Assembly (NCBI RefSeq): GCF_001704415.2
Contig: NC_030814.1
Span: 73,649,121-73,713,120, forward strand
Length of the DNA: 64,000 bases
DNA from: Capra hircus
Lineage: Eukaryota > Chordata > Mammalia > Artiodactyla > Bovidae
Reading direction: 5' to 3'
Shown: positions 22,943 through 34,210 of the stretch, piece by piece
Numbering within the stretch: position 1 is the first letter of the stretch
Layout of the letters: each line of letters starts with the position of its first letter
Position numbers and translations under genes: made by a program
Notes under the pieces: generated by a model
Databases searched by the model: none
What the model was told of the DNA's origin: nothing
The model's input: only the letters and a program-made list of their open reading frames with translations

Positions 22943-23001
22943 CAGTCAGTTCAGTTCAGTCACTCAGTTGTGTCTGACTCTTTGCAACCCCATGAATCAC
23001 A
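22943..23001 (-). mobile_element. 59-bp BovB 3' stub with perfect 11-bp target duplication
   Basis: A (cagtt)n-like tail followed by 'cactcagttgtgtctgactc' and ttgcaaccccatgaatcaca is the extreme 3' end of BovB on the minus strand. The flanking 11-mers ggttcaatatt at 22932-22942 and 23002-23012 are identical, so it is a real, extremely 5'-truncated insertion and not a chance match. Confidence 0.92.
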
Positions 23002-23385
23002 GGTTCAATATTGTTATAATATAAATTCTTCTCAAATTTATCTATAGGTTCAGTGCTATCTCGTTACAAAACCACAGTGGATTTTTAAATAAAAATTGAG
23101 AAGTTAATTCTAAATATATCTGGAGATACAAATGACCTACAAGTCACAGTTTTATTTAGAAAATAACTCAGTTGAAGGACTTACACTTCAGAATTTATAA
23201 TTTACTATAATGCAACAGTAATAAATGCAGTATGACATTTACAGAAAGATAAATGAATAGATCAATGGAACAGAATTAGACTGATCATATATAGGAATTG
23301 ATTTTTGACAAAGATGCCACGGTATTCAGTGGGGAAAGGGTATCTTTCAAAAAGTAATGCTGGAATGGTATTTGATCACAGTGCC

Positions 23386-23764
23386 ATTAGATAGATCCAA
23401 GAGAAAGAAAACATGAATTGTAAATAACATAAGATCTGTGATAAAGACAAAAACTGTATTCATGAAAACTGCTTATAGAAATAGCAAGTAAAAGACTGCT
23501 GGTATTAAAATGAAAGCACTTTGAATCAAACATTTTTAAAAAGTGAGATGTTGTGAAGCTGTTCTTCACATTTGTTTTGTATTTAGGAAAGAGTATTGCA
23601 AAAGTTAAATATAAATTAAGAGAAATAAAAGCAAACTTGGACTTTAAATGTAAACAGAAAAATAATGATAATAAATCATGTTGCAATCATTTGCTAGTTC
23701 ATTAAATACAAAATCAATTTATAGCATATATAGCAGTATCTTACCTCATTTTATAAATTTAAAA
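23386..23764. other. AT-rich stretch, no gene recognised
   Basis: About 380 bp of very AT-rich DNA. A 99-codon minus frame (23387-23686) is low-complexity and shows no domain. Confidence 0.5.
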
Positions 23765-24108
23765 AATTAAAATTGATTTTTGTTGGAGTACAGTTGCTTT
23801 ACATTGTTATGTGAGTTTCTGCTGTAAAGTGTAGTGAGTCAGCTATATATATACATATATCATAGACATATATCCCCTTTTTCTTGGATTTCCTTTCAAG
23901 GAAGGAAGGACACCACAGAGCACTGAGTAGAGTTCCCTGTGCTATACAGTAGGTTCTCATTAATTATCTGTTTTATGCAAAGTATCAATAGTGTATATAT
24001 GTCAATCCCAATCTCCCAATTCATCCCACCCTCCCTTTCCCCCCGCCCCTGTACCATATGTTTGTTCTCTATGTCTATGTCTATGTCTAGTTCTGCTTTG
24101 CATCAACA
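23765..24108 (-). mobile_element. Old L1 3' UTR fragment
   Basis: Minus-strand 3' UTR text: 'ttgttggagtacagttgctt', 'gttccctgtgctatacagta' and 'aattcatcccaccctccct', ending in three tctatg repeats at 24068-24088. No coding part. Confidence 0.8.
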
Positions 24109-24418
24109 ATTGTTATTGACATTTAAAATGTTTTCTGTTCCAGAGTTCTAACTATAGCAATTTATCAAACAAGTGTAAATGTTATGAGACACATAATGAG
24201 AAAATTTTATGGAAAACATTGTCAGTTTCATTCACTCGTATGCAATGTCTTCAAAACATTTTGCTATATACACATACCTCCTGTACTGTTACTTAATATA
24301 TTTAAAGTGAGATGTCCCCAAGAGAGAATGCTGATGTGATCCATGCATGTGGGAGAGACCCACACAGATCTCCTTGTCTTGATATTTGCTTTTTTAGCAC
24401 AGACCTTAGGTTGCTTGA
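24109..24418. other. No gene or repeat recognised
   Basis: 310 bp between an L1 3' UTR fragment and a Bov-tA SINE, with no meaningful frame. Confidence 0.5.
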
Positions 24419-24628
24419 ACTTTCCTGGTAGCTCAGACAGTAAAGGATCTGCCTTTAACATGGGAGACCTGGGTTCGATCCCTGGGTTGGGAAGACCCCC
24501 TGGAGAAAGGCATGGCAACGCATTCCAGTATTCTTGCCTGGAGAATACCATGGACAGAGGAGCTTGATGGGCTACAGTCCATGGGATCCCAAAGAGTCAG
24601 ACACGACTGAGTAACTAATACTTTACTT
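24419..24628 (+). mobile_element. Bov-tA SINE
   Basis: Plus-strand full-length copy. The A-box-like part 'tggtagctcagacagtaaag' and a perfect B box gggttcgatc at 24471-24480 mark the tRNA-derived RNA polymerase III promoter. The body ends 'gtcagacacgactgagtaac' and a short tail. Confidence 0.92.
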
Positions 24629-25651
24629 TTCAGGTTGGTTTGTCATGCCACCAAGATCATAGTTGGACCATCCTTCCTTGTTCTGTGATTGAAAAGATCA
24701 TGTGAGACATAAAATCAGACTGCACGTATTGTTTATGGAGGCAATCATGATATCATAAATGGAAGCTAGATAGGTTTGCTAAGATTCATCCTCCTCTGTT
24801 ACTATGCGGTATTTAAATCAAGGGTCTGTTACCTTCTTAGAATAGCTAAAGAGCAGCTATTCAAGGAAATATTCTTTCTCTCACCAGTTCAGCCCTAACA
24901 GAATGGAACCCTGACACAAGGAGGTGCTGCTGTTACTGATAAGTCACGGGAGGGGTGGACAGCTCACAGATCCACAGATGCTACTGCAATCCTTAATTTG
25001 TTTCTACGTTCCTTATCTGTTCCTGTGATATGGTTGATGCAAGGAGCTTAATACTGTTGCCCTGTCTCTGGTCTATGTTGGTATAAGTAATGTGAGCTAC
25101 CATAAGAGAAACACAACTATCCATACAATTAAAAATGATTTTTTTTTTTTGGCTTAAGACACACAACAAATGGTTGGAAGGTGGTCTGAGGCATCTGTTC
25201 TCTAGGTGCCCACCTGGGGCTCTCAGTGCTGCTGCAGTTTTGACCATGTGATTAGAGCATGCTTGGACCAAGAGCTCATAGAAGATCATTTGCAGGTACC
25301 TTAGGGATCAGGCTTGGAAGTGGCAGACTTGACTTCTCTATATAATTCATTGTCCAGGATAGTTTCCCAAGATGTAATATAGGTAAAAAAATGTATATAG
25401 TTTTCTCCTGTGCTCAGGAGGAAAAGAAGAATTTAAATAACATTGCCTATACCCCACAACCTCCATGTAAAGAAATATAGCCTTGCCTCTGGGCTTGAAA
25501 CTGATTCCTTTACAAGTCAGGGGAGGACGGAGAAGGTATAGTCTATGCTCATGGTATAGACTCAGCTCTAATCTGTGTCTCAGTTCTTTCTGCTAGGTAC
25601 CTGCCATACAGGTAAGCCCAAGCCCTCACCTTGTAGTAATCACAACATATT
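24629..25651. other. No gene or repeat recognised
   Basis: About 1 kb. A 98-codon minus frame (24993-25289) overlaps a poly-T run at 25139-25150 and has no recognisable domain. Confidence 0.5.
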
Positions 25652-26330
25652 TTCTATTGCTGCTATAATGAGTTACCTCTTTTAGTGGCTTAAAATAACA
25701 CAAATTTATTTCTTTATAGCTCTCTAGGTTAGTCTTAACACAAGTCTCACTGGACACTACAACAAGATGTTGACAGGGTTGTTCTTTTGGGGGGTTTCCC
25801 TGGTGGCTCTGACAGTAAAGAATCTACCTGCAATGCAGGAGACCCAGGTTCGATCCCTGGTCAGGAAGATTCCCTGGAGAAGGAAATGGCAACCCACTCC
25901 AGTATTCTTTTCTGGAAAATCCCCTGGACTGAGGACTGGTGGGCCCCAGTCCACGGGGTCGCAAAGAATCAGATATGACTGAGTGATAACCCTTTCACTT
26001 TGACTTTTCAGAGTAGAACTAGTTTCCTTTTTTTCTGCTTTTGGAGGCCACTTACATTCTTTGGTTTGTTACCCCTTCTTTGTTCATTTTCTCTTTGATC
26101 CTTTTTCCATGGTCATGTCTCCCTCTCACCCTGACCTCAGCTAAAAAGGGTTCTTCCAAGGACCCAAATAATTAGGTAGTCTCAGGCAATCTTTCCATAT
26201 CAAGGTCCTTAACCTTAAATAATATCACTGAAGTCACTTTTTCCATATGAAGTAACATATTCACAAATTCCAGGAAGTAGGCTGTGGAGATCTTTGTAGG
26301 GGGAGCCTTATTCTGCCTATCACACAGCAA
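25652..26330 (-). mobile_element. MaLR (MLT1-type) LTR, split by a Bov-tA
   Basis: Left part: 'ttgctgctataatgagttac', 'tggcttaaaataacacaaat'. Right part: 'ggaggccacttacattcttt', 'ccatatcaaggtccttaacc', 'gaagtaacatattcacaaat', 'ttattctgcctatcaca'. These match the reversed MLT1/MaLR LTR in order. The Bov-tA at 25795 lies between the two parts. I am sure of the pattern, less so of the subfamily. Confidence 0.6.
25795..26010 (+). mobile_element. Bov-tA SINE inside an LTR
   Basis: Full-length plus copy: 'gtttccctggtggctctgac', B box ggttcgatcc at 25847-25856, body 'ggaaatggcaacccactcca', 3' end 'cagatatgactgagtgataa'. Low divergence. Confidence 0.92.
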
Positions 26331-26339
26331 ACACATTGT

Positions 26340-26545
26340 GGTTACTATCTAGCAGATTCTTAATGTTGCCTATATATACTTGTCTCATTTAAACCACATA
26401 ACAATTCTCAGAGATAGATCCTAGTTACATGCCCATTTTCAGGTGGATTTTTAGATGAGTAAACTATGGTTCAAAGAGATTAGTTCATCTGGGTTCACAA
26501 AGCTAGGAAGCAGTAGAGATTGGATTTAATCCTACATAGCAGACT
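26340..26545 (-). mobile_element. MIR SINE
   Basis: Reversed MIR order: 'tgtctcatttaaaccacata', 'gcccattttcaggtggattt', 'gatgagtaaactatggttca', 'cacaaagctaggaagcagta'. Directly follows the MaLR LTR. Confidence 0.7.
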
Positions 26546-26607
26546 TGACAATCCAGTCACTTACTTATGACCTTATATGACCTGTATACTGTAACCTAGT
26601 GATGTAT

Positions 26608-27596
26608 TGATTCAGTCTAGTTGCTCAGTCCTGTCAGGCTCTGTGACACCATGGACTGTAGCACAGCAGGCTTGCCTGTCCATCACCAACTCCCAGAGCT
26701 TGCTCAAATTCATGTCTATTGAGTTGGTGATGCTGTCCAACCATCTCATCCTCTGTCATCCCCTTCTCCTCCTGCCTTCAATCTTTCCCAGCATCAGGGT
26801 CTTTTCCAGTGAGTCAGTTCTTTGCATCAGGTGGCCAAAATACTGGAGTTTCAGCTTCAGCATCATTCCTTCCAATGAATGTTCAGGACTGATTTCCTTT
26901 GGGATTGCCTGGTTGGATTTCTTTGCAGTCCAAGAGACTCTCAAGAGTCTTCTCCAACAGCACAGTTCAAAAGCGTCATTTCTTCCGTGCTCATCTTTCT
27001 TTACAGTCCAAATTTCACATCCATACATGACTACTGCAGAAACCATAGCTTTGACTAGATGGACTTTTGTTGGCCAAGTAATGTCTCTGCTTTTTAATAT
27101 GCTGCTAGACTGGTCATAGCTTTTCTTTCAGGGAGCAAGCATCTTTTAATTTCATGGCTGCAGTTGACATCTGCAGTGATTTTGGAGCCCCCCAAAATAA
27201 AGTCTGCCACTGTTTCGACTGTTTCTCCATCTATTTGCCATGAAGTGATGGGACTGGGTGCCATGATCTTAGTTTTCTGAATGTTGAGTTTCAAGCCAAC
27301 TTTTTCACTCTCCTCTTTCACTTTCATCAAGAGGCTCTTTAGTTCTTCACTTTTTGCCATAAGGGTGGTATCATCTCCATATCTTAGGTTATTGATATTT
27401 CTCCCGGCAATCTTGATTCCAGCTTGTGCTTCATCCAGCTCAGCATTTTTCATGATGTACTCTACAAATAAGTTAAATATACAGCCTTGATGTACTCCTT
27501 TCCTGATTTGAAACCAATCTGTTCTTCCATGTCCAGTTCTAACTGTTGCTTCTTAACCTGCATAGAGATTTCTCAGAAGGCAGGTCAGGTGGTCTG
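26608..27596 (-). mobile_element. BovB LINE, 5'-truncated, with target duplication
   Basis: The 3' end at 26608 carries a ttcagtctag tail, then the C-terminal part of the BovB polymerase. Pieces at 26756-27046 and 27094-27453 are readable, including LRYGDDTTLMAKS, where YADD has become YGDD (27370-27381), and VETVADFILGGSKITAD. A duplication of about 9 bp, gtgatgtat, lies at 26599-26607 and 27597-27605. It lacks endonuclease and most of the fingers domain, with several frame breaks. Confidence 0.92.
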
Positions 27597-27631
27597 GTGA
27601 TGTATATTGTATAATATATACTTCATAGTGA

Positions 27632-27841
27632 AAGTGAAATTTGCTCAGTTGTGTCTGACTTTTTGTGACCTCATGGATTATACAGTTCATATTGTATAGT
27701 GGACTGAACTGTCCAGGCCATAATCCTGGAGAGGGTAGCTGTTACCCTTCTCCAGGTGTCTTCCCAACCCAGGGATCGAACCCAGGTCTCCTGCATTGCA
27801 GGTGGATTCTTTACCAGCTGAGCTACCAGGGAAGCCCAATG
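27632..27841 (-). mobile_element. Bov-tA SINE with 15-bp target duplication
   Basis: Minus copy from 'aagtgaaatttgctcagttg' to the head 'gctaccagggaagcccaatg'. The target duplication tata(c/t)ttcatagtga at 27617-27631 and 27842-27856 matches at 14 of 15 bases. It sits a few bases past the BovB insertion. Confidence 0.93.
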
Positions 27842-27856
27842 TATATTTCATAGTGA

Positions 27857-30166
27857 GTATATTATAATGCATAGTGAATTATACTAGAGATTTGGTATAC
27901 ATTTTAACTTATCACTGGACCTTTCTCCATTTCCTCTTCTGCTCCTTTGCCCCCTTTCTGTTGCAAACCTGGCCCCTCCCTTGATCTAGAGCCCTCCTTA
28001 CCTAGAGGCCTGGAGTCCTGTTACTGACTTGGAGAGCCTGCAACTTGCTACTTCCTGACACTTGTTAATGTCAAATCCGGAATTTCCCAAGTGTGGATTG
28101 GGCACTACTATTGACGGTCCATGCTGGGCATGGTCTATGTCAATTGACTTTTAACATTTCCATGTAAATCCAGAAGAAAGTTGCTGCCTCGCTTGTTTTT
28201 CAAACACTTTAAAACTTGCTAATCTTTTGAGAGGAAGAGGTCTTTTTGTTAGAGGTCTATAGAGCAGGCTAAAGTTCTGCAGAAAAATGGGGGTGGCCAG
28301 CATTTAACAGCATTGTTTAATTGCTTTGGTTACCTACTATCGATGGCAGATAATCCTGGGTTTTCATTCACAAGCATAATGTTCTTTAAAATTTAAATAA
28401 AATATATGTACTTCAAGAAAATAGTAACTACTTACAGTAGGAAATTGGTACATGATGATGACAAACATTGAGGGATGCATGTGAGTGGATGTCATTTGTC
28501 AGATAAAGCGCTGATGGCCTTCCTGCATCCTGGACTGCGCCATGTGTCTAGATGACCATTGCCTGTGCGATCTTCTGCCTGTTTGAATCATACCGTCTGG
28601 GTACCTGTCTACTAGACTGGACTGTCTGCCATGCCCTGTATTGCTTTTCTGATGTCTTCCCCATGTCAACTCCAATCCCAGCCCACCCCCACCCCTCGCT
28701 CAGTTACACAGTCCCTCTTCTGTCCTCTGCGTGACAAGATATGGCAGCTGTAAGGGCTCGAACTGTTATACTGGGATTACAGTCTGCGATCTCAGACAAT
28801 GAACCATGACTCCCCAAAGTTACCAGCCCAGGCATTCCGGTGAGAAGGAATGTTGGAAAACGCCTTCTCATGTCAGATGAGATTTTGCAAATGAGAGAAT
28901 GTACTTTGAGAGAAATGTGAGGTTTTATTTTTAATAGTATGCCTATTAGAGATGGAGTTATAACTAAAATAAGGAGATTTGTTTCCATCAGCAAAACCTG
29001 AAGCCAGTCTCTCTATAGCCTGGTTACCCCTGACAAAGATGAAAGTGTAAAAACAGTTTTGACTGTTTACATTATGAGATTTATAGCTAGGTGTTTGGAT
29101 ATCCATGAAGGATATGTAGTGGGCTTACATAAACACTTAAACAAAACAAAACAAAAAACAGAATTGTTTGTGTGAAGATAATGCAAACAAAAATATTAAA
29201 TGAAAAAATTCTGCATTTTTACTCTTTTCTCTTAGCAGTATTTTTTCCTTTACAAAGAGGGCAATAGTTTTCCTATATTTCTTGTACTCATCATACCTAG
29301 AAATATTGTTGTTGATGTTTTATATTTTGATTAATCAAGCAAAATATCATGTTGAGCAAAACAGTAAAAGAGGCAGTCAACATTCTATATACTTCCATTC
29401 CTCTGCTTTTACCTGCATCTATCTGTTCATGTTTCCCTAGGATGCAAATATTCTTGTTTTGTAGGATGGGGATGCTGTAGATCCAAGGTAATGGATGCGG
29501 TTCCTTTGTAGTCCTACAGTTTGTCTGCCCAGATATTTTGAAGAGCAGGGTGCTCGTGATAAATGATGGTCCCATTGAAGTTTGCTTATCCTTTGTCTGT
29601 TGGCTTAGTTTTTATTGCTATTTAGGGAAAAAATTCATCCAGTGAACCAAATATACTTTAAAGTGTTAAGAGGACTGCTGTATTGCTTTCCTTAGGAAAA
29701 AAAATTTTATATCCTTTATAAAACTATGATGTTAAGCTCTTCAGAAGGAAAAAAAACAACTGAGAAATTTAATTTCATATATGTATTTAAAACCCAGATG
29801 GCTCAGAATACCCCGGCCTATGGTGGTTAGTAATAGGTCAGCAACAATCATAAGAAAACTTAAATAAATTTTTTTCAGGGGTGAGGCACTGGGCCCTCTC
29901 AGCACTGTATTCAATAATTTGGGATTCCTTGGGGGATCTTTCCTATCTTCGTCCTCATGGTCATCAGGCCTGCTGCTGCCTGGGCTGTTTATGCTGTTTC
30001 TGGAGCCAGTATGATCCTTGAAGGCCCAATGCCCTTATCTTCTTCTGATGTTGGAGATTTTCTATCCATATTTTCACGATTCAATCATAAGCCCCAAATA
30101 AAAAAGTCTGTTTCTACCTCACATAGATTACATAGATTCTGAGCTTTGAAATGGAGTGAAGCAGAT
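27857..30166. other. No gene or repeat recognised
   Basis: About 2.3 kb with frames of 60-96 codons only (for example 28704-28994 minus, 29297-29575 minus), none with a recognisable domain. An A-rich stretch lies near 29140-29160. Confidence 0.5.
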
Positions 30167-30287
30167 GCTGTAGTAGGTTGAATGGTGGCCCCTCCAAAAT
30201 ATAAGCTCATGTTCTGACTCCCATTACCTGTGACCTTATTTTGGAAGAGTTTATCTTGATGATCTTGAGACCACTCTGAATTATCCA
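30167..30287 (+). mobile_element. MLT1-type MaLR LTR, left part
   Basis: 'taggttgaatggtggcccct' and 'ttacctgtgaccttattttg' match the start of MLT1-type LTRs. The LTR is cut at the BovB target site and resumes at 31636. Confidence 0.75.
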
Positions 30288-31635
30288 GTTCAGTTCAGTT
30301 CAGTTGCTCAGCCGTGTCCGACTCTTTGCGACCGCATGAATCGCAGCACGCCAGGCCTCCCTGTCCATCACCAACTCCCGGAGTTCACTCAGACTCACGT
30401 CCATCGAGTCAGTGACGCCATCCAGCCATCTCATCCTCTGTCGTCCCCTTCTCCTCCTGCCCCCAATCCCTCCCAGCATCAGAGTCTTTTCCAATGAGTC
30501 AACTCTTTGCATGAGTTGGCCAAAGTACTGGAGTTTCAGCGTTAGCATCATTCCTTCCAAAGAGATCCCAGGGCTGATCTCCTTCAGAATGGACTGGTTG
30601 GATCTCCTTGCAGTCCAAGGGACTCTCAAGAGTCTTCTCCAACACCATACTTCAAACGCATCAATTCTTTGGCTCTCAGCCTTCTTCACAGTCCAACTCT
30701 CACATCCATGCATGCCCACTGGAAAAACCATAGCCTTGACTAGATGGACATTTGTTGGCAAAGTTATGTCTCTGCTTTTGAATATGCTATCTAGTTGGTC
30801 ATCACTTTTCTTCCAAGGAGTAAGCGTCTTTTAATTTCGTGGCTCCAGTCACCATCTGCAGTGATTTTGGAGCCCCCCAAAATAAAGTCTGACACTGTTT
30901 CCACTGCTTCCCCATCTATTTCCCATGAACTGATGGGATACAGAAGAACTGTACAGAAAAGATCTTCACGAACAAGATAATCACAGTGGTGTGATCACTC
31001 ACCTACAGCCAGACATCCTGGAATGTGAAGTCAAGTGGGCCTTAGAAAGCATCACTATGAACAAAGCTAGTGGAGGTGATGGAATTCGAGTGGAGCTGTT
31101 TCAAATCCTGAAAGATGATGCTGTGAAAGTGCTGCACTCAATATGCCAGCAAATTTGGAAAACTCCGCAGTGGCCACAGGACTGGAAAAGCTCAGTTTTC
31201 ATTCCAATCCCAAAGAAAGGCAATGCCAAAGAATGCTCAAAGTACCACACAATTACACTCATCTCACATGCTAGTAAAGTAATGCTCAAAATTCTCCAAG
31301 CCAGGCTTCAGCAATATGTGAACCGTGAACTCCCTGATGTTCAAGCTGGTTTTAGAAAAGGCAGAGGAACCAGAGGTCAAATTGCCAACATCTGTTAGAT
31401 CATCGAAAAAGCAAGAGAGTTCCAGAAAAATATCTATTTCTGCTTTATTGACTATGCCAAAGCCTTTGACTGTGCGGATCACAATAAACTGTGGAAAATT
31501 CTGAAAGAGATGGGAATACCAGACCACCTGACCTGCCTCTTGAGAAACCTATACGCAAGTCAGGAAGCAACAGTTAGAACTGGACATGGAACAATAGACT
31601 GCTTCCAAATAGGAAAAAGGAGCACATCAAGGCTA
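30288..31635. mobile_element. BovB LINE with inverted 5' half (twin-primed)
   Basis: 30288-30937 is the 3' part on the minus strand: agttc-type tail, then polymerase C-terminus read back to the ITSWEIDGE region. 30938-31633 is the 5' part on the plus strand: from KDLHEQDNH-like text through ILKDDAVKVLHSICQQIWK and motif A (CFIDYAKAFD) to FQIGK. About 200 bp between the parts is missing. The target duplication t(g/a)aattatcca at 30277-30287 and 31634-31644 encloses both parts, so this is one insertion. Confidence 0.93.
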
Positions 31636-31950
31636 AATTATCCAAGTGGACCCTAAATCCAATGATAAGTATCCTTATAAGAGACAGAAGAAAAGACCCA
31701 GACAAAAAATTGAGGTCACACGAAGACAGAGCCAGAGGTTAAAATTTTGCTGCCTCAACACAAGGGCTGGAGCCGTTGGGATCTAGATGAGTTTTGAGAA
31801 GATTCTCCCTTAGAGGCTTTGGAGGGTCTGTGACCCTGTAGGCACCTTGATTGCAGACTCCCAGCCTTCAGAACTGAGAGAACAAATTTCCATTTTAAGC
31901 CACCAACTTGGTGGGAATCTGTTCCTGACAACCCTAGGAAAGTAATACAG
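31636..31950 (+). mobile_element. MLT1-type MaLR LTR, right part
   Basis: Continues the LTR after the BovB: 'taagtatccttataagagac', 'cacgaagacagagccagag', 'ttgattgcagactcccagcc', 'ttttaagccaccaacttggt', ending 'aagtaatacag'. Joined to 30167-30287 it gives an ordinary MLT1-sized LTR of about 430 bp. Confidence 0.8.
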
Positions 31951-32459
31951 ATGGCCTTTTCAGACAGTTTCATTGGGTTTAGGACATTGCATATGACAGA
32001 CTCAAAATCAGGCCTCAATCAGATGCCAACTCCTTAAGCCTAAATAACGTGTGCCTCAGCTTTCTTTTTTCTTTAGGTTCACGTTTTTATGATTTCCCTT
32101 CGGGAATTCCCTAGAACCTGTGAGGGACTCTGGGTGTCATTACAGAGGGTATGTCTCTAGCAGCCCCTGCCACTTACCCCACCTTAGTGGAGAAGTTCAG
32201 GGTTGGACATCTGGCTCTCACTTAGCCAATCAGACTGATATGGGGTAATTAGAACCCAGATGGAGTGGTCACATGTAAATTCAGGTGTGGATAGGACCAC
32301 ATTGCATGGAGTAAACTGAGGAGCAAATGGACCCACAGATAGGCGAATGAAGCATGCCCCAAGGCTGTCCACTTTCTGATCCTTCCTGAGCTCTGAATTT
32401 TGGTTCTTTGATCCCAATCATGAATGTAACAAGTTCACATATTTTTACTCAAGCTTCAT
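31951..32459. other. No gene or repeat recognised
   Basis: About 500 bp between an LTR and a BovB fragment; frames under 90 codons, no domain. Confidence 0.5.
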
Positions 32460-32461
32460 GG

Positions 32462-32683
32462 ACTGACCCCATGGACTGAAGTATGCCAGGCTGCCCTGTC
32501 CATCACCAACCCCCGGAGCTTATTCAAACTCATGTCCATTGAATCAGTGATGCCATCCAACCATCTCATCCTCTGTCATCCCTTTCTCCTCCCACCTTCA
32601 GTCATTCCCAGCATCAGGGTCTTTTTCCAGTGAATCAGTTCTTCACATCAGGTGACCAAAGCATTGGAGTTTCAGCTTCAGCA
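32462..32683 (-). mobile_element. BovB 3' fragment
   Basis: About 220 bp matching the last part of BovB: 'ccatggactgaagtatgcca', 'ccatccaaccatctcatcct', 'agcatcagggtctttttcca', stopping at 'gtttcagcttcagca'. The very 3' end is damaged: the ggactgaccccatggactga region looks locally duplicated. Confidence 0.85.
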
Positions 32684-33502
32684 CATAAGCTTGCTTTCAT
32701 ATTATTTGTCATGAAAGACTCCTGCATGCTTAGCAGACCCAACCTGTAGGCTCCGCAGTCAAACGTAAGGAACAGCGAGGCTTACACCAGGTCCCTGCTG
32801 GCTAGCATTCGCAGCCTGCAACATATTTTTATCACATTATCTCATTCCGACCTTGCATGAAGGATGACCTCTGAGGCACTAGGGGAAGGCGCTTTGACCC
32901 GTACTTGACATATAAAGACCCTGAACTTGACAGAGTGGTAGCAGCTCTGAATTCTCAGCTCTGGATTCTGCTCAGTGTGATTCTGTTGTATAAAGCAAAC
33001 ACCCAAAGCACAACTAAGCAAGCCCAGCAGGGTGTGGGTTATGAAAGCTGCTTCACCATAGAAGGTTCTGAGCAGGAGAAATAATGGAATCAGTGCATTT
33101 TGTTAACAAATTCAGGTCAGACAGTGGGAAGGAAGGGGTTGGAGCAGGGACAGAGTAATGGCTCAGGCTGAGAGCTTTTAAAAATCGTTGTCCCCACCCC
33201 TCCAGCCCTCCTCTCAAAGGATGACTGGGAGCACTAAAGAGGTAATTGGGCCCCTGATGTGAGAAGCAGTCACAAATAAGCCACCAAAGCCATAAGTAAG
33301 CCGGAGGCATCCAGCAAGGATTAAGTTCCATTAGCTAACCTGTTAGTAGAAGTATTTGGCTTTTAAAAGACAGTTTTAATCCATGTGTTGACCTATACCA
33401 GTTAACTCTAAGCAGAATGTAGGCTTTGTGGTTACATGTTTTAGGTTTTAACATTTTGAAAAGAGTTTGGGAGCACAGATGATGAATATCAGGGGACTCC
33501 TG
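32684..33502. other. No gene or repeat recognised
   Basis: About 820 bp. A 92-codon minus frame (33053-33331) shows no domain. Confidence 0.5.
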
Positions 33503-33515
33503 CAATTTCTGTCAT

Positions 33516-33736
33516 GTGGTCTATATGTGTACCTGCCTAGATTTGTCCAACTCTTTGCAGCCCCATGGGTTGTATCCCACTAGTCTCCCCTGTCCGTGGG
33601 ATTATCCAGGCAAGAATACTGGAGTGGGTTGCCATGCCCTCTTCCAGGGGACCTTCCTGACCTAGGGATTGAACTTGTGTGTCTTGTGTCTTCGGCATTG
33701 GTAGAGAGATTATCACTGTGGCACCTGGGAAGCCCA
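33516..33736 (-). mobile_element. Bov-tA SINE with perfect 13-bp target duplication
   Basis: Minus-strand copy from 'gatttgtccaactctttgca' to the head 'gcacctgggaagccca'. The duplication caatttctgtcat at 33503-33515 and 33737-33749 is perfect and fixes both ends. Confidence 0.95.
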
Positions 33737-34010
33737 CAATTTCTGTCATACTCATTTTCAAATCCTTTGGGAGTTTTTCCAGTATAATTATCAGTCACTG
33801 CTTTTCTCACTACAGCCTGTTTTTCCTCTCTAAGCTTTAGATTTGTAGCTGTGTTCACCCAGTGGGAACAAGGCAAGTGCAGTGAGGAATCCTCCTCCTG
33901 GTTTGGTCATTCATTTAACCAACTCTGTGCCAAGCATTGTTCTAGCAGCTTGGGATGTGTCAGTGAAAAAAGATGCCTGCCTTTTTCGAGCTTGCTTTAA
34001 AAAGCATCGT

Positions 34011-34200
34011 GGGGACTTCCCTGGTGGTTCAGTGCTTAAGATGTGCCCTTCCCATGCAGAGGTAGCTGGTTCGATCCCTGATCAGGGAACTAAGATTCCC
34101 AATGCATTATGGTCAAACAACCAAAACATAAAACAGAAGCATTATTGTAACAAATTCAATAGACTTTAAAAATGATCCACATCAAAAAAAATCTTAAAAA
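34011..34200 (+). mobile_element. CHR-type tRNA-derived SINE
   Basis: Starts 'ggggacttccctggtggttc', has a B box ggttcgatccc at 34068-34078, continues 'cagggaactaagattcccaa' and ends in an A-rich tail at 34186-34204. Probable target duplication aaagcat(c/g)g at 34001-34009 and 34202-34210. Confidence 0.85.
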
Positions 34201-34210
34201 AAAAGCATGG

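Larger units (their letters stand above)
22512..23385 (+). mobile_element. Old L1 ORF2 fragment, interrupted twice
   Basis: Plus-strand L1 text: 'aaaaatcagttatttctag' before a SINE and 'gaaatacttaggaatacatt', 'ggatcaatggaacagaatt'-like and 'gaattgatttttgacaaaga' after it. A Bov-tA (22544-22750) and a 59-bp BovB stub (22943-23001) sit inside it, so this L1 is older than both. The right edge is uncertain. Confidence 0.75.

Noticed and set aside
24471..24480. tRNA gene suggested by a perfect B box
   Set aside because: The B box belongs to a Bov-tA SINE; no cloverleaf is complete.
26607..27119. 170-codon plus frame
   Set aside because: Antisense shadow of the BovB copy at 26608-27596.
33900..34005. 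Possible ancient repeat (gtgccaagcattgttctag text)
   Set aside because: Looks like old mammalian repeat text, but too short and diverged to assign to MIR or L2.
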